From: Diploptera punctata
Taxonomy: Eukaryota > Arthropoda > Insecta > Blattodea > Blaberidae
DNA: 64,000 nucleotides
Direction: 5' to 3'
NCBI GenBank assembly: GCA_030220185.1
Contig: JASPKZ010007546.1
Location: 763,501-827,500 of the forward strand
The notes beneath the pieces were generated by a model. The model ran no database searches and had not been told where the DNA came from. It was given only the letters and a program-made list of their open reading frames with translations. A program made the position numbers and the translations under genes. This document shows, one piece after another, positions 52,050 to 63,596 of this stretch; position 1 is the first letter of the stretch; each line of letters begins with the position of its first letter.

Positions 52050-52402
52050 CAGGGTGATTCACGAATTGTGTTTGCCGTTGTTATGTGAAAACCACATATT
52101 TTATAATGAATTTGATACTTGAATCGCAGTATGCGGAGACACTTAGGAAAGTTTTCTGTGCATTTATAGAAAAGATACAGTATTGAGAATTGATATTTTA
52201 AATGCAACCTCATATTTTAATTTAGATGGAATGAAAGATCTATTTATTGGCTTTACAATATAATTTGAATAATTAGTTATGCCATATTAGAACAGTTCCT
52301 ACAGGATGTTGAATCGGCAGTCCGCTTTACACATGGGCTGTGTACTAATGTATAGACTTCCTGTTTCAAAATACCTTACTCTATTACTACAAGAACAGGT
52401 GT

Positions 52403-52890
52403 CTAATCACCAAGTAGATGTTTAAAAGTGTCACCGTTATTGTTTACGCATTCCCGATTACTTTTCCAAAAGGATCTTCTTATGAGGACTAGTTGGTGAA
52501 CTGAAATGGACTGGCATGCTTCTCTGATCCGATGTTGCATATCGTCAAGAGTAGTTGGTTCCGTGGCATAGACACGTTGTTTCACATATCCCCATAAGAA
52601 ATATGCCAGTGAAGTTAGTTCGGATGATCTTGGAGGCCAGTCATGAGGACCTCTCCTACAAATCCATTTTTAGGGAAAGTCCTGTTAAGCACAAAGACTG
52701 CTACATTATTGGAATAGGCCGGATGTGCTGGAACCACATCGTCTGCCGAGTATGTAAATCTACTTCTTCCAGTAGTTGAGGTAAATGGCGTTGCAGAAAA
52801 AGTACATAGCTTCGTCCTGTTACATTTCCGTTCAAGAAATACGGCCCTATCACGTAGTTACCTAGAATCACGCACCACACAATCACTGAC
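52403..52890 (-). pseudogene. Transposase, C-terminal part (continues from 58560-58020)
   Basis: VIVWCVILGNYVIGPYFLNG, then NVTGRSYVLFLQRHLPQLLE and TRQTMWFQH are followed, in shifted frames, by the remainder of the catalytic domain and MKQRVYATEPTTLDDMQHRI with NNGDTFKHLLG at the end. The expected D-G-A-P-A-H after WFQH is damaged and several frames are needed, so the protein is dead. Confidence 0.8.
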
Positions 52891-53217
52891 TGTTATAGCG
52901 TGAGACGAGGGGTGTTTTTGGGAGACAAGAGGTATTTTAAAACAAACCCTTGAAAGAAAAGTTATGTTAAGATAAGATCAACACTAATGAAAAAATACAC
53001 TGTAGGGTGAGGGGTTGCGAAAGAACATTTCTCAGGTATTTTTATGAGACAAGGGTTTTTTTTTAAATAACCAACGTTACTAGAGGGTAGAGCAAAGGCG
53101 GTCAATCTGAGTCGAGAGTCTCTGCGGCACCAACGGACGAGTGAGGTCCCGGGGCAGCGCCCTGGCGACATTTCAGCGCCCTGCTGGGCCCATTTCTTAA
53201 ATATGTAAGTAGAAGTT
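52891..53217 (+). repeat. Left terminal repeat, shared 327 nt
   Basis: Differs from 57332-57658 at only a few positions (for example one base in the T-run after ACAAGGG). Contains GAGTGAGGTCCCGGGGCAGC near its end. Confidence 0.9.
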
Positions 53218-55425
53218 GATTAATCTAGTTAAACAAGCGTAGCTGACATAATTAGTATTGACGTTCCCTTATCGATCATTTTACGTGGTGGCCTATATAA
53301 AAGCATACCTTCTGTCCCAAAAAAGAAATAGAAAATTGACTTAGGCCTACTAATTTAACAATTTTGTGTCTGTGTCCTAGTCTTATATACTAGATATACG
53401 AGTCTTCATTTACTTACTAAATATTTATAAAAACTTAGATCAGCTGAAAATTCGCATTATTTTTATGTTATTAATATTACAGGTAGTTCTAACCAATGTT
53501 TAAGTTTCGTTTTTTTTTTTATGAATCGTCCTGTTCGTATTATGCATTCTGAAAATAATTTAGTTATATTTTAACCCTGAAGGTGTCGACAATGTATTAT
53601 CTTAACTTTTATATCCTAACCCAAAAAAAATTGAATCCATAACGTATTAAATTTATCCCACAGGTTATGGTAGTCATATCTATAGCTCGGTCATGGAAAC
53701 CGAAAATAAGTTGTTTGTCCTGCTCGCCCAAGTAATATCTCGAAGTTCGAACTTGGGTCCCTGGGTATACAATGCATACTTATTTATGTTGTAAAAAAAA
53801 ATCAGTTAATTTCAGTTTTCTTATTCTGATTTTAAATTGTCAAATCTGTTCTGCCCTATTATTTTTGGGTGTTGGTATTTGTGTTCTGAGTTCGAGGGGT
53901 TACAAAAATGTTCACCTTATCCATCTGTCTGTCTATGTATCTAACTATAATCTAATTCACTTTCTGAAAAAAAATCCACTTAAGCGTTTTCGTTTGTTTT
54001 TTGAAGTGTACAAGAATGATCCTTTTCGTTTTGAAAGAGGGGCCTTGGGGAATTATTATTTTATCTCTTAATTATATATCTCATCGTTAACAATATCAAA
54101 CAATGAATTGATTGCCAGTATGCGACCTAAATGTCTTTGAGGGTCATCTCTCTCTAAGAATATTTGAGGGTGATTTCATTATTTCGCTTTTATTATTCCG
54201 TTAGGTCTTCAACACTGGAGGGGAATAATTACCTTTTCCCAAATCCCTACCGCATGTACACTCAAATGTTTCACGTAATCATATTATCACACAAAATAAA
54301 TGAAAATAAATCATGCTCAGGTTATGTTAATAAAGCTACCTATATAAACTCCTTATAAAGATATTAAATACTTATCTTAAATCAATACTTATGAACTCTC
54401 TTTCTTGAAAATAAATGGAAAAGATAAAATCTTCAAAAGCATTTAAAACCTTACAGCTGGTATTATTTTTTTCACAATTTTGATAAGTTTGCCAAGTTCT
54501 ATCTTGTAATGGATATTTTAAAAAAAAATATTTGGTCATTTGCTAAACCATTCAGCTACTCCGGAAACATTTACGCAGTGGAAGTCCTGTTCTCCGGTAA
54601 AATAAGGTTAGGGGGAAAATCGTAATAAATCAGCCACACAAATTCCTGATTTTGTAAAGTTTTAGGTTCCGAATTCTCAACTGCTAGTGAAAGTTGTAGG
54701 GGTGAGTCATGGTTGTTACTCGTACGTTCAGATTCTTAACCAAGTATGTATCCTAATTATATCATTCCTTGTGAGAACGAGAAGGTGAAGAAATATTATA
54801 ATATATAATATATAATAAAATCGGAACTTTCCATGATTAAATATTCTAAACCCTTATGTGCAGAACCTGAAAACAAAGTGAAAGTCAAGAAACTCGAAAT
54901 TCCGTCAGGAACGTTGAAACCAGACCCACTTAAAGTCACTGTTTAAGTTTTCTTGTTTACGAATGTCTAAGTTGTTAGCATACGAGCCCTACGGTCAGAA
55001 AGAAGCTGCCTCTACCAAAAATTTGGGACTATCGCCTTTACTAAAAGGAATGGAAAACAGAAGCAAAAAAAAAGTAAGTTGTGAATATGTATATAAAGGG
55101 ACACCCATTTCCATAAACTGACCTATTATATAGATAGCTCAGAATTCCAGGCAAATAGCTGGATGAAAAGTTGATAATATATGATAATGATTGCTCAGGT
55201 TTTAGAGGATTTGTTTATTTTATTTATTTTTCTTTGGATTCCCAAAACTCAAGATATTGAAATAAAATTTTTAGTGCATGTTAAGGATTTACGTATATGG
55301 CCGGGTCTGGATAAGTATATCTGACATGAGCCAAAAGAACATTCCTGAGAGAAATTCTATAAAAACAAACTCTACTTACAAGGTAAAGTAAATTAAAAAT
55401 ATCTATAAAGAAAATCAGAAGGCAT
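53218..55425. other. Retroelement interior, non-coding left part
   Basis: Expected primer-binding site is not identifiable after 53217. The frame at 53772-54071 shows no known domain. A short match (CCAAGTTCTATCTTG) links 54494 with 57750 in the right terminal repeat. Confidence 0.4.
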
Positions 55426-55434
55426 TGAGGATAA

Positions 55435-55755
55435 GACAACAGGGATGACTTAGGAGCAACGATTCACCAACAACATTAGTTAATACTCAAACAATTGAGA
55501 AAAGACAACAGCCATGACTTAGGAGCGACGATTCACCAACAACATTAGTTAATACTCAAACAATTGAGAAAAGACAACAGCGATGACTTAGGAGCGACGA
55601 TTCACCAACAACATTAGTTAATACTCAAACAATTGAGAAAAGACAGGGATGACTTAGGAGCAACAATTCACCAACAACATTAGTTAATACTCAACCAATT
55701 GAGGAAGAGACAACAGGGGATGACTCTGGAGCAACGATTCACCAGCAACGTTTGA
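55435..55755 (+). repeat. ~69-bp tandem repeat, five units
   Basis: Units contain GATGACTTAGGAGCAACGAT and CACCAACAACATTAGTTAAT, starting at 55435, 55504, 55573, 55642 and 55709. All three plus frames contain stops within the unit, so it is non-coding. Confidence 0.92.
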
Positions 55756-57331
55756 TACTACTCCGCCATTGGGACATGAATCTGAGCCTCGAGGAGACTT
55801 CATATTCATACCATACGCTATTACATCAAGGTCTCAACAGAACATGGAAGGATTTCGACTGAACTCACTTCAGTGTAAAGAGAACCAAAAACGCTGCATC
55901 TATGCACCTGATTCTGCTGCTGAAGGAGCCGTCGTACTGCCCTTGAACCTTCCGATCAAACCAATCCTTTTGAGTCCTGTCATACTCTTATTTTTCCTGT
56001 GATCAACAACGGATTGAGCAACAATATGTCCTATTAAACCATCCTCAAGATTCCTTCGCACCTATCAAAGGGTTTCGACAGGGTTATGCCCTAATCCTAT
56101 AAACAACAACAAGGCTACAGAAGAGTTCAAAGAAACATCTTTGCAATACGTTAGACAGACAGAAGGCCGCAAATATGGTCTACTAATGTATAACAGAATC
56201 GAACCGCCACCGTTTCAGCAGCAGTTCGGAATCGACCTACCACCGCTCCATCTGCGGCACGTAGGACACACTCGCCCATCACAACATAAACTGTGAACAA
56301 TTGGAAAGCAAAAGTGAACTAGTCTGTGAAAAGTGCAGGTGTACTCTCCTACTAATTCAAATTCGAACTATCGCCACTCCAGCTGCCGAGAAATAAAATA
56401 CACTCGCCATGATAACCATGAACTGTGAACCAATTTGAAAACAAAGCCAACTAATAGGTGAAAAAGAGTTGTTCTCCCCTACAAATTTGTTTTTGATAGA
56501 TACGGTGTTTTAGATTGTCTACATTTTAATCAGATCTTATTCCTCTTTTGCCCCAACGAGATATTAGTGATATGAGCACTGTTAAGTGAATACATTAATT
56601 AATCAAGATTAGAACATGTTACAAAAAAAAACACAAATGAACTTTAGAAGTTAAGATTATGCCTAGGTTAAGATACGCTGTTGGGAAAACATTCAATGAC
56701 ATGCTCCCTGCGATTATACCACAGATACAGGTACGATTTTTCTCTTTAAAGATTTAAGTAATAAGGAATTATAACTCAAGTGATGTCTGCTATAAATTTG
56801 ATAGAGCATTATGAAAATTCGCAGGGCAAGTTATGGAATGGATACCAACAGTTGCCTGTTTTTACAACAAGGGAACCAATTTTCACATACGATAGCATAA
56901 GTAAGCAAGTAAATAAAAAAATACTAACTATGCGTAAGGCGGTAACTTGATATGAAAACACGATTTCGGAAACAGGATCTTGCTTACATGAAAGGCTTAA
57001 AATATGAAACTTGGTTCCCTCCACATGTATATTTGTATACACAATTACAGGGGTAAATATCTCAGATTAGTCAACATTTTTTTTTATAGAATCAACAGGA
57101 AAATAGGAACTATATATGACTTGGAAGCATCAATTATAAACCAACAAAAGACTTGACCTCCTTTAGAGACAATATGCAATATTAAATTCTTTAATCTAAT
57201 GGTACAAATATTAATACTAAGAATGATAACTATTTTACTTACCAGGCATATTGAGCTCACTTTTCAATAAAGTAAAATAATATCTACTGTAAGGGGTTTC
57301 ACCCCCACAGTAGATTTTGGGGAGGGGAGAA
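55756..57331. other. Retroelement interior, right part, ending in the polypurine tract
   Basis: A diverged ~110-bp duplication (near 56215-56330 and 56360-56450; CACTCGCC and AACTGTGAAC shared) lies here. Nothing resembling gag or pol. The polypurine tract is at 57315-57331. Confidence 0.45.
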
Positions 57332-57795
57332 TGTTATAGCGTGAGACGAGGGGTGTTTTTGGGAGACAAGAGGTATTTTAAAACAAACCCTTGAAAGAAA
57401 AGTTATGTTAAGATAAGATCAACACTAATGAAAAAATACACTGTAGGGTGAGGGGTTGCGAAAGAACATTTCTCAGGTATTTTTATGAGACAAGGGATTT
57501 TTTTTAAATAACCAACGTTACTAGAGGGTAGAGCAAAGGCGGTCAATCTGAGTCGAGAGTCTCTGCGGCACCAACGGACGAGTGAGGTCCCGGGGCAGCG
57601 CCCTGGCGACATTTCAGCGCCCTGCTTGGCCCATTTCTTAAATATGTAAGTAGAAGTTTGTAATATAGTTTTTCATTTCTCTCGAGAATGTTCACAATTA
57701 AATTTTAATCACTCTTAATCAAATATTAATCTATTATTAAATGGTGCTTCCAAGTTCTATCTTGAGTAATTCTTAAATGTACCCTATAATATGTT

Positions 57796-57840
<45 letters not shown>

Positions 57841-58014
57841 AAGTTTTGATACACCGTGTCAATTGCTTCCTTTTTATGTCGTTGAATAATGTGTAAATTC
57901 TTCTAGAAGTCCTGTTCACACTTCCTATAATTTCCTCGGCACGCTACCTAGTTATGAGTAAAGCCCTTTCGAAATAATAAAGAATAAAATAAAGAAATAA
58001 AGCGAGTCATTACA
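57332..58014 (+). repeat. Right terminal repeat, apparently 683 nt
   Basis: First 327 nt equal the left repeat. 57659-58014 has no counterpart after 53217 but carries (TA)n at 57801-57836, AATAAA-type signals near 57978-58000 and the CA end beside the target duplication. Confidence 0.65.
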
Positions 58015-58019
58015 CTGAC

Positions 58020-58560
58020 CACCTTTGTTGATAAGCAACTTGTTGCACCCAGTGAGGATTTTCTGCTGCCCTGTAATGCATGTTATGGCGGTTTACCTCA
58101 CCACGATTAGTAAAAGTAGCTTCATCTGAAAACAGTATGAATGGTAACAGATCTACGATACCAAGTGTTTGAATCCACTCACAAAACTACAATCTACGAT
58201 TTAAATCAAGCCCATGCAGTTCTTGGGCTAAGGATATGTGATATGGGTGGAACGCATGTTTATGTAATATGCGACACACCGACGACTGACTGATACCCGC
58301 CGCTGCAGCAATATCACGGGTACTTACAGCCCCCAACATAAACACTACATTTGCTTAACTAGTAGCAACTGCACGTCTTACATAAGGTTTTCTGTCGATA
58401 ATTCCATTTCTGAAGTTCTGTTCTGCCCTTCGAAACGTCACTGGTACTAGATGTAGTCTGTCAGGATAGCGCAGTGAATAAACTCTGCTCGCTTCTTGTT
58501 TATTCGCCAAAAATAAGCAGCATGTCGACAACTTTTTCATTCATTTCTTATGTAGCTCAT
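58020..58560 (-). pseudogene. Transposase, N-terminal and first catalytic part
   Basis: The minus strand reads MKKLSTCCLFLANKQEASRV, YSLRYPDRLHLVPVTFRRAE, then in other frames ISQSSVCRILHKHAFHPYHI, ILFSDEATFTN (first catalytic Asp) and NPHWVQQVAYQQRWS, directly continued at 52890 by VIVWCVILG. Stops and frameshifts are present. Split by the retroelement. Confidence 0.8.
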
Positions 58561-59489
58561 TTTCCACTAAATCAAATTCAAATATGTATGCATACAATAG
58601 GAAGATACAGTAGATGCGTATGCGTACAGCTTCTAAACAACGACGTTCTACCGCTCAAAAAGTTGCGCCGTAGACCAGACGAGTCACTGCTGTACTTTGA
58701 GGCTTTACCTAGTAGTGCGCTCGGTTTCGCGATAAGCAACGCACAGGACACCTGCAACGTCTCTGACCAAATACCCCAACCTATGACTCACTTCTGCTCT
58801 CCTTCGCCTCTCTCGCTCAGAAACGGTATCACGCCGTTCTGAAACTACTGTACTGGTGTACCGTCTTCCTGACACTGATTTTACTGTACAATATTTCCTT
58901 CTGCTAAACAAACACGTACAAATATCAACAACTGAACAGAAAGACATTGTACCCATGTACTGTACGTATTTGTATGATACGCTGTTTTTCTTTTGTTATT
59001 TGTTTTCATTCTGTCTTACTTCTCCCACTTCCGTTAACACGACTCGTTAATAAAACTTAGAACTTGAAAGGATACAGTAGCCTATCTAGAACGTAGTTCA
59101 CAAGGTTAACGGTTATACCAAGTCGCTGAGACCGTAAATGAAAGACGTAACATTCGGACGGGGCGCTAATACTAGCCGGTAGCAGTAGCAGTAGCAGACG
59201 TCAACTTTCACACTTCTGTAACACGTTAACCAATAGAGATAGAAACCTCATCCCAACGAAGGACACTTCGAACGAAGGAAAGAAATGTACCGTGATCTAT
59301 TTAAAATATCGAAGTTCGTCACCATAACTTAAAGACGAATAAACATCAAAATGTGCTGCGCATCTCCCGCATAGAGGCACATCAACCATTCACATGTTTC
59401 CACAATTCGTTTCACACTAATGTCCATAGTTTTCATATAATGAGACGAAACATGATCCGCGAATCATTCTGTATAATTAATCGCACATG

Positions 59490-59516
59490 TACACACACAC
59501 ACACACACACACACAC
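59490..59516. repeat. (CA)n microsatellite
   Basis: About 12 CA dinucleotides just outside the transposon end. Confidence 0.9.
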
Positions 59517-59604
59517 ATTTTAACATTCTAGCGACAGCAATTTTTGTATTATCGTAAGTAAACTGGGCATGTAACAATCAAAAATAAAATTAGCAAAATA
59601 GAAC

Positions 59605-59770
59605 AATATTAGGTGTAGGAGCTCATCCAAACGAAATTTTTAAAATCACTCAAGTGGTCTTATTTTTTTGTTTTGCAACGAAAATCTGTATGTGGTAGTT
59701 TATCTAAAAGCCAAAATTTAAAATTTGCTGCAGCAACCGCCATGATTGCTTCATCGCAATGACTTATACA
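59605..59770 (+). repeat. Helitron-like body fragment
   Basis: 'attaggtgtaggagctcat', 'tttgcaacgaaaatctgtat' and 'aaccgccatgattgcttcat' parallel 16290-16500 and 24310-24530. Confidence 0.4.
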
Positions 59771-60635
59771 AGAACCACGAAAAAAAAATACATATTGGCT
59801 CATACGACAGAGTATACATTTCTGCACCTTATTCCAAAATTTCGGTTAAAAATTCCAATTATTGGTGATTATACTTTTTTCTTATGTTTGTGCATACACC
59901 ACTGAAGATGATGGGCATGGAATACTTTAATAAACTATTAGTGGCTGCAACGATAACCCACAAATTAGCAAATTATGCAATTAGTGCCTGGACAGTAATA
60001 TGCCTGGATGTTTCTGTAATGTTTGTTCCGATGCCATGGAATTTCATCTTTGGTTTTAGTTATGTTGGTATATTGTTTTTTTCTTTGGTTTATTATATTC
60101 TCTTTGGGGAAGACATATTTGTTGTTTGTTTGAGACATTCAATTTAAATTTGAGGTTATCCCTGATTTCGTTTGATACAAAGATACATTCAGAGGAAAAT
60201 GAAGAGGCATTCTGCTTGTAATTATCACTCAATCACTGTAAATCTTCGTTCTATATGCTGTAAATGACAAAGAATATCCAAAGAAAGTGCTTCAGGAAGG
60301 AAAATAGTAAATAAAAGTGAATGTTGGAGAACATTAACACTTGGGGAAGAGTTTGAACATAGATCTACAGGAAATGTAAACAGTCTAGGATATCTAAATG
60401 CTTAAACATTAATCAACAATAGATCTTAAAACACTGTAGTAATCTATGATACTTAGCTAAGCTGAAAGTATTATTATTATTAACCATGAAATCTTAATAA
60501 ATATCATTATTGATAGTGCTGTAACAGTGGAAGAATTATCATTGTTTGGATTGTCTAGTACATTCAGAATAAGATGTAAAAATTGAGAGTTTGACAATGA
60601 ATAAGCAGTAGAATTTATGGCCACAACACAATAAT
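59771..60635. other. No firm gene
   Basis: An 87-residue hydrophobic frame at 59884-60147 is open but unrecognised. It could be upstream decay of the transposase at 60640. Confidence 0.25.
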
Positions 60636-60639
60636 ATAA

Positions 60640-61480
60640 TCAAATGCAGTGTGATCCATTGGACACAGTTTGTCTAGCCTACAGAAGTTTTATGGACTCA
60701 TGAATCTCCTTCAACCTTCAGACAAGCTACATACTCTCTGACCATGAATCGAGTAGTGAACACAACTAGTTACATGACAGAAGAATACATGAAAAGGGCT
60801 GCACAGGAGGAGAAGGCACTAGCAAAAGGCACCGATACAGATCTGATAGGAAGAGCTAAGGTGGGGCAGGAAGGTTAACTGATATCTTAATAGACAAATT
60901 AAAAGTGTGTTATTTATGGTAATGCCATAAGAAAACATATAAAGAAAGTCTGGAAGAGGTAAGGAAGTCTGTATTTGGTATTATGAAGGTTCTATCAATA
61001 CAGATTCACATCATGCCTTCTGTCCTAAAGGTTCTGGTTCATGGTACCATTATTGTTGTGCTAAGATTGTTGGTACTTCTAGTAATTATAAACATCGCCA
61101 TACAATTCCAAAGGCCATCATGGAGAGCATTATATTCAAAAGAGTTAGTTCAAAGATGCCTGAAAGGAAGAACTCAAAATGAAAATGAGTTGTTCAACAA
61201 CGAAGTGTGGACTGTATGTCCAAAAACTGCAAACAATGGCAAGAAAGTAGTGAATATAGTTGTGTGTGAGGCTGTGGCAACATTTAGTAAGCAAGTAGGC
61301 CTACTTAGTGAATTAGGTGCGAAGATAGGAGATTTCACAAGAAGATTTCCAAGTGCTAGTGACGCATAAAGAGTTCAAACAGAGGAAAAAAATGGCAAAG
61401 AGTCAACATTATAGGAGCTAGAAGGTCCAGGAGGAGATTAAGATTAGAAGAACACACTCAGCATGTGGAGATGGAGGGTA
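60640..61480 (+). pseudogene. Mutator-like transposase-domain gene, decayed
   Basis: The best run is DCLKGRTQNENELFNNEVW-like: CLKGRTQNENELFNNEVWTV followed by CPKTANNGKKVVNIVVCEAV, TFSKQVGLLSELG and a charged C-terminus. Upstream, in other frames, come LEEVRKSVFGI, HHAFCPKGSGSW and a YKHRHTIPKAIMESI run. The series (Y-x-x-AIRK, CPKG-x-x-SWC, C-L-x-G-x-TQN-x-NE-x-FN, W-x-x-CPK) matches the arthropod family carrying the Mutator-like transposase domain, recalled from memory. At least three frameshifts and one stop in the N-terminal half make it non-functional. Confidence 0.55.
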
Positions 61481-62030
61481 TAACTTAATGCTGCAAGTGC
61501 TTTTTAATGGACGATGTAAGTACAAGCATGTTGAAACTTAGGCTCGCTTTCTTCAGAATGTAATTTTTCAATACATCATCATATATGGCATGACAGCCCA
61601 TTTTGGGCCCTGTCTTCCTCAGAGTGTCCTTTCAGACTTCTCTATTTGCTGTTAAATTCTTCCAATTTTACTAATTCTAATATCCTACAAGACATCATCC
61701 TCCCATCTTAATTTTGGTCTTCCAACTTTTCTGGTTTTTAATTGTTGTGCAATATAGATCTTTTGAACAGTTTTATTATTGTCCATACATATGAAATGTC
61801 CAGCCCAGGCCAATCTATTAATTTGTATATATTTCACCAAATCGGGTTCCTTATATAATTCATACAATTCACAATAATTTCTCCTTGTCAAAAAATATCA
61901 CCTTCTTTCACAGCCCCAAAAATAGTTCTTAATATCTTTTCTTCAAAAGTAGCCAGAGATTTCTCACCTGACTTCAAAAGAGTCCAAGTTTCTGATGCAA
62001 GTGTAATTACTGGTGTTATAAGAGTTTTAT

Positions 62031-62294
62031 TAACAACAAATGAGATGTGATTTATGCGCCGTACAGCAGCCTAGGAAGAGTTGAATGTAGAACCCATTCT
62101 TCATATACAAAACTACCAGAACAACTGGAAAGCCCATCTCCAACAAATGCCGTCTCATAGAATTCCAAAAGCCATACTTCGCTACTGCCCCCAAGGCAAA
62201 AGATCGCTGGTACGTCCAGAAAAGCCCTGGATGGATAATTCCTCTTTGAGACCGTAACAGGCCACTCGGCCTAATACTTGCATGGATGATGATG
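62031..62294 (+). mobile_element. 5'-truncated LINE insertion with 13-bp target duplication
   Basis: ATAAGAGTTTTAT occurs at 62018-62030 and 62295-62307. The insert reads NYQNNWKAHLQQMPSHRIPK, AILRYCPQGKRSLVRPEKPW and MDN, then the 'gagaccgtaacaggccactc' post-ORF block and (GAT)n. It lies inside the opposite-strand LINE. Confidence 0.9.
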
Positions 62295-62575
62295 ATAAGA
62301 GTTTTATAAATCAGTAACTTAGTTTTTTCTTTGTTATTAAGTGTGATCTTCAATATTTTCTAAGTACAAAGAAACATCTGTTTGCAGTTATTATGCATTT
62401 TTGAATTTCTGTATAATTATCATTCTTACAAGTAATTTCTGAGCCCAAATATTTAAGCATATGAATAGTTTGGAATTTGTATGAACCTGTTACAATATGC
62501 AATGGATAATGTCTACATTCCTTGCTGAAAGATGATAAATGTTTAGTCTTACATTGACTAATTTGCATTTAATTT

Positions 62576-63323
62576 GGGTGTTGTATACTAAACGTCGCAA
62601 AAAATTTTAATTTTAATTTCTTATGCCACTGATGCACTAAACACGTTTAAAACATTTTGCAACACTTTTAAACACGTTTTAAACATATATATTTACGTAA
62701 AACATGATCGTCCTACAATTCTTCCTTGCTACTTTCTACTATTTTCCCTCCTCTTCCTATGTTGTTCCAACGTTGCCACCATCAACAACCCAAAATACTC
62801 CAGATGTTGCCAACATCACTTTCACATTCCCTGGATTTCACCTACATTAGAGTAATTGATTTGTGTTACAGTAATTGATTTAGGTTTGGTTAGCGTTTAG
62901 GTTCCTTGCTTTTTAAATGTGATTCAACGTTCCCTGGATTTCACCTACGTTAGAGTAATTGATTTTTGTTACAGTAATTGATTTAGGTTTGGTTAGCTTT
63001 TAGGTTCCTTGCTTTTTAAATGTGATTTGATACATAAAATAAATTATCTCTTCATATCTGTTATTCTATGAAAAATTCAAAATATCGGACGGTTACCACG
63101 TAAAATCATATTTCCACTAGTTAATTTCATGTTAATTATACATTTTTAGACAAGTTCTGGAAATTTTGTGTCAATGTTGGTCATACTGATTTCACATACA
63201 TATACCGCCAACTGCTGGAGGTTGCATTTATCTTTCTGGGATTACATGGGGCACTAGCGCATGCGCACTGCGATTCTATAGAACTTAGAAGAATTTTCTT
63301 GCGACGCTAAGTGTAGCATATCC
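62576..63323. mobile_element. hAT-like MITE, 748 bp, 8-bp target duplication
   Basis: TTTAATTT at 62568-62575 and 63324-63331. The terminal repeats share about 20 of 28 positions, including ACGTCGCAA-type cores (left 62592-62602, right 63297-63306). An internal 103-bp tandem duplication starts at 62827 and 62930 (TTCCCTGGATTTCACCTAC). No coding. An 8-bp duplication suggests hAT. Confidence 0.75.
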
Positions 63324-63596
63324 TTTAATTTTTCTAGCAGCATTTTCAAATCTTATAAAGACTTCTTTCATTGCTGACTGTGTTCTTCCAATTATGTCAA
63401 TGTCATCTGCATAGGCATGAATTTGCACAGATTTATAAAATATAGTGCCTCTTATGTCCAATTCAGCATCTCTGATAATCTTTTCTAATACTATATTAAA
63501 AAGTAAGGAAAAAGTCCAGTATTTGGCACACACAAATTCTTTTAAGTTCCACAAAATCGCAGTGCACATGCGAGAGTTGCTATAATGGTTAATGTA

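Larger units (their letters stand above)
52891..58014 (+). mobile_element. Terminal-repeat (LTR-like) retroelement without gag-pol, nested in the transposon
   Basis: Starts TGTTATAGCG at 52891 and ends CATTACA at 58014, with the 5-bp target duplication CTGAC at 52886-52890 and 58015-58019. 52891-53217 is repeated nearly exactly at 57332-57658 (327 nt). A purine-rich tract TTTTGGGGAGGGGAGAA (57315-57331) touches the second copy, the expected polypurine tract. No gag, protease, reverse transcriptase or integrase is readable in about 4.1 kb of interior. The right terminal repeat appears 356 nt longer than the left. Confidence 0.75.
52050..59471 (-). mobile_element. Tc1/mariner-type transposon split by a terminal-repeat retroelement
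   Basis: TA at 52048-52049 and 59472-59473. The left end CAGGGTGATTCACGAATTGT pairs with the right end, whose complement begins CAGAATGATTCGCGGATC. Removing 52891-58014 and one target copy restores a roughly 2.3-kb element with a transposase on the minus strand. Terminal similarity extends about 50-100 nt inward. Confidence 0.85.
61565..63530 (-). pseudogene. LINE on the minus strand, interrupted twice
   Basis: Right part 63530-63324: SLLFNIVLEKIIRDAELDIR, then VQIHAYADDIDIIGRTQSAM with intact YADD. After the MITE at 62576-63323, 62568-62310 gives NxCKTKHL and HMLKYLGSEITCKNDNYTEI. After the LINE at 62031-62294 and a gap, 61891-61685 gives NYCELYELYKEPDLVKYIQI, NRLAWAGHFICMDNN and KVGRPKLRWEDDVL. 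The 3' end is GACAGGGCCCAAAATGGGCT and (ATG)n near 61565. 5'-truncated, frameshifted RTE/Jockey-like copy. Confidence 0.75.

Noticed and set aside
53772..54071. 99-residue frame inside the retroelement, considered as a gag remnant
   Set aside because: No CCHC knuckle, no gag-like helices and no continuation into protease or reverse transcriptase.
58474..58956. Overlapping 83-122-residue frames on both strands
   Set aside because: They fall in the N-terminal and terminal-repeat parts of the split transposon and are shadows of its broken transposase region.
59884..60147. 87-residue hydrophobic frame considered as a membrane protein
   Set aside because: No splice context, homolog or repeat partner is recognisable; chance ORFs of this length are common in DNA this AT-rich.
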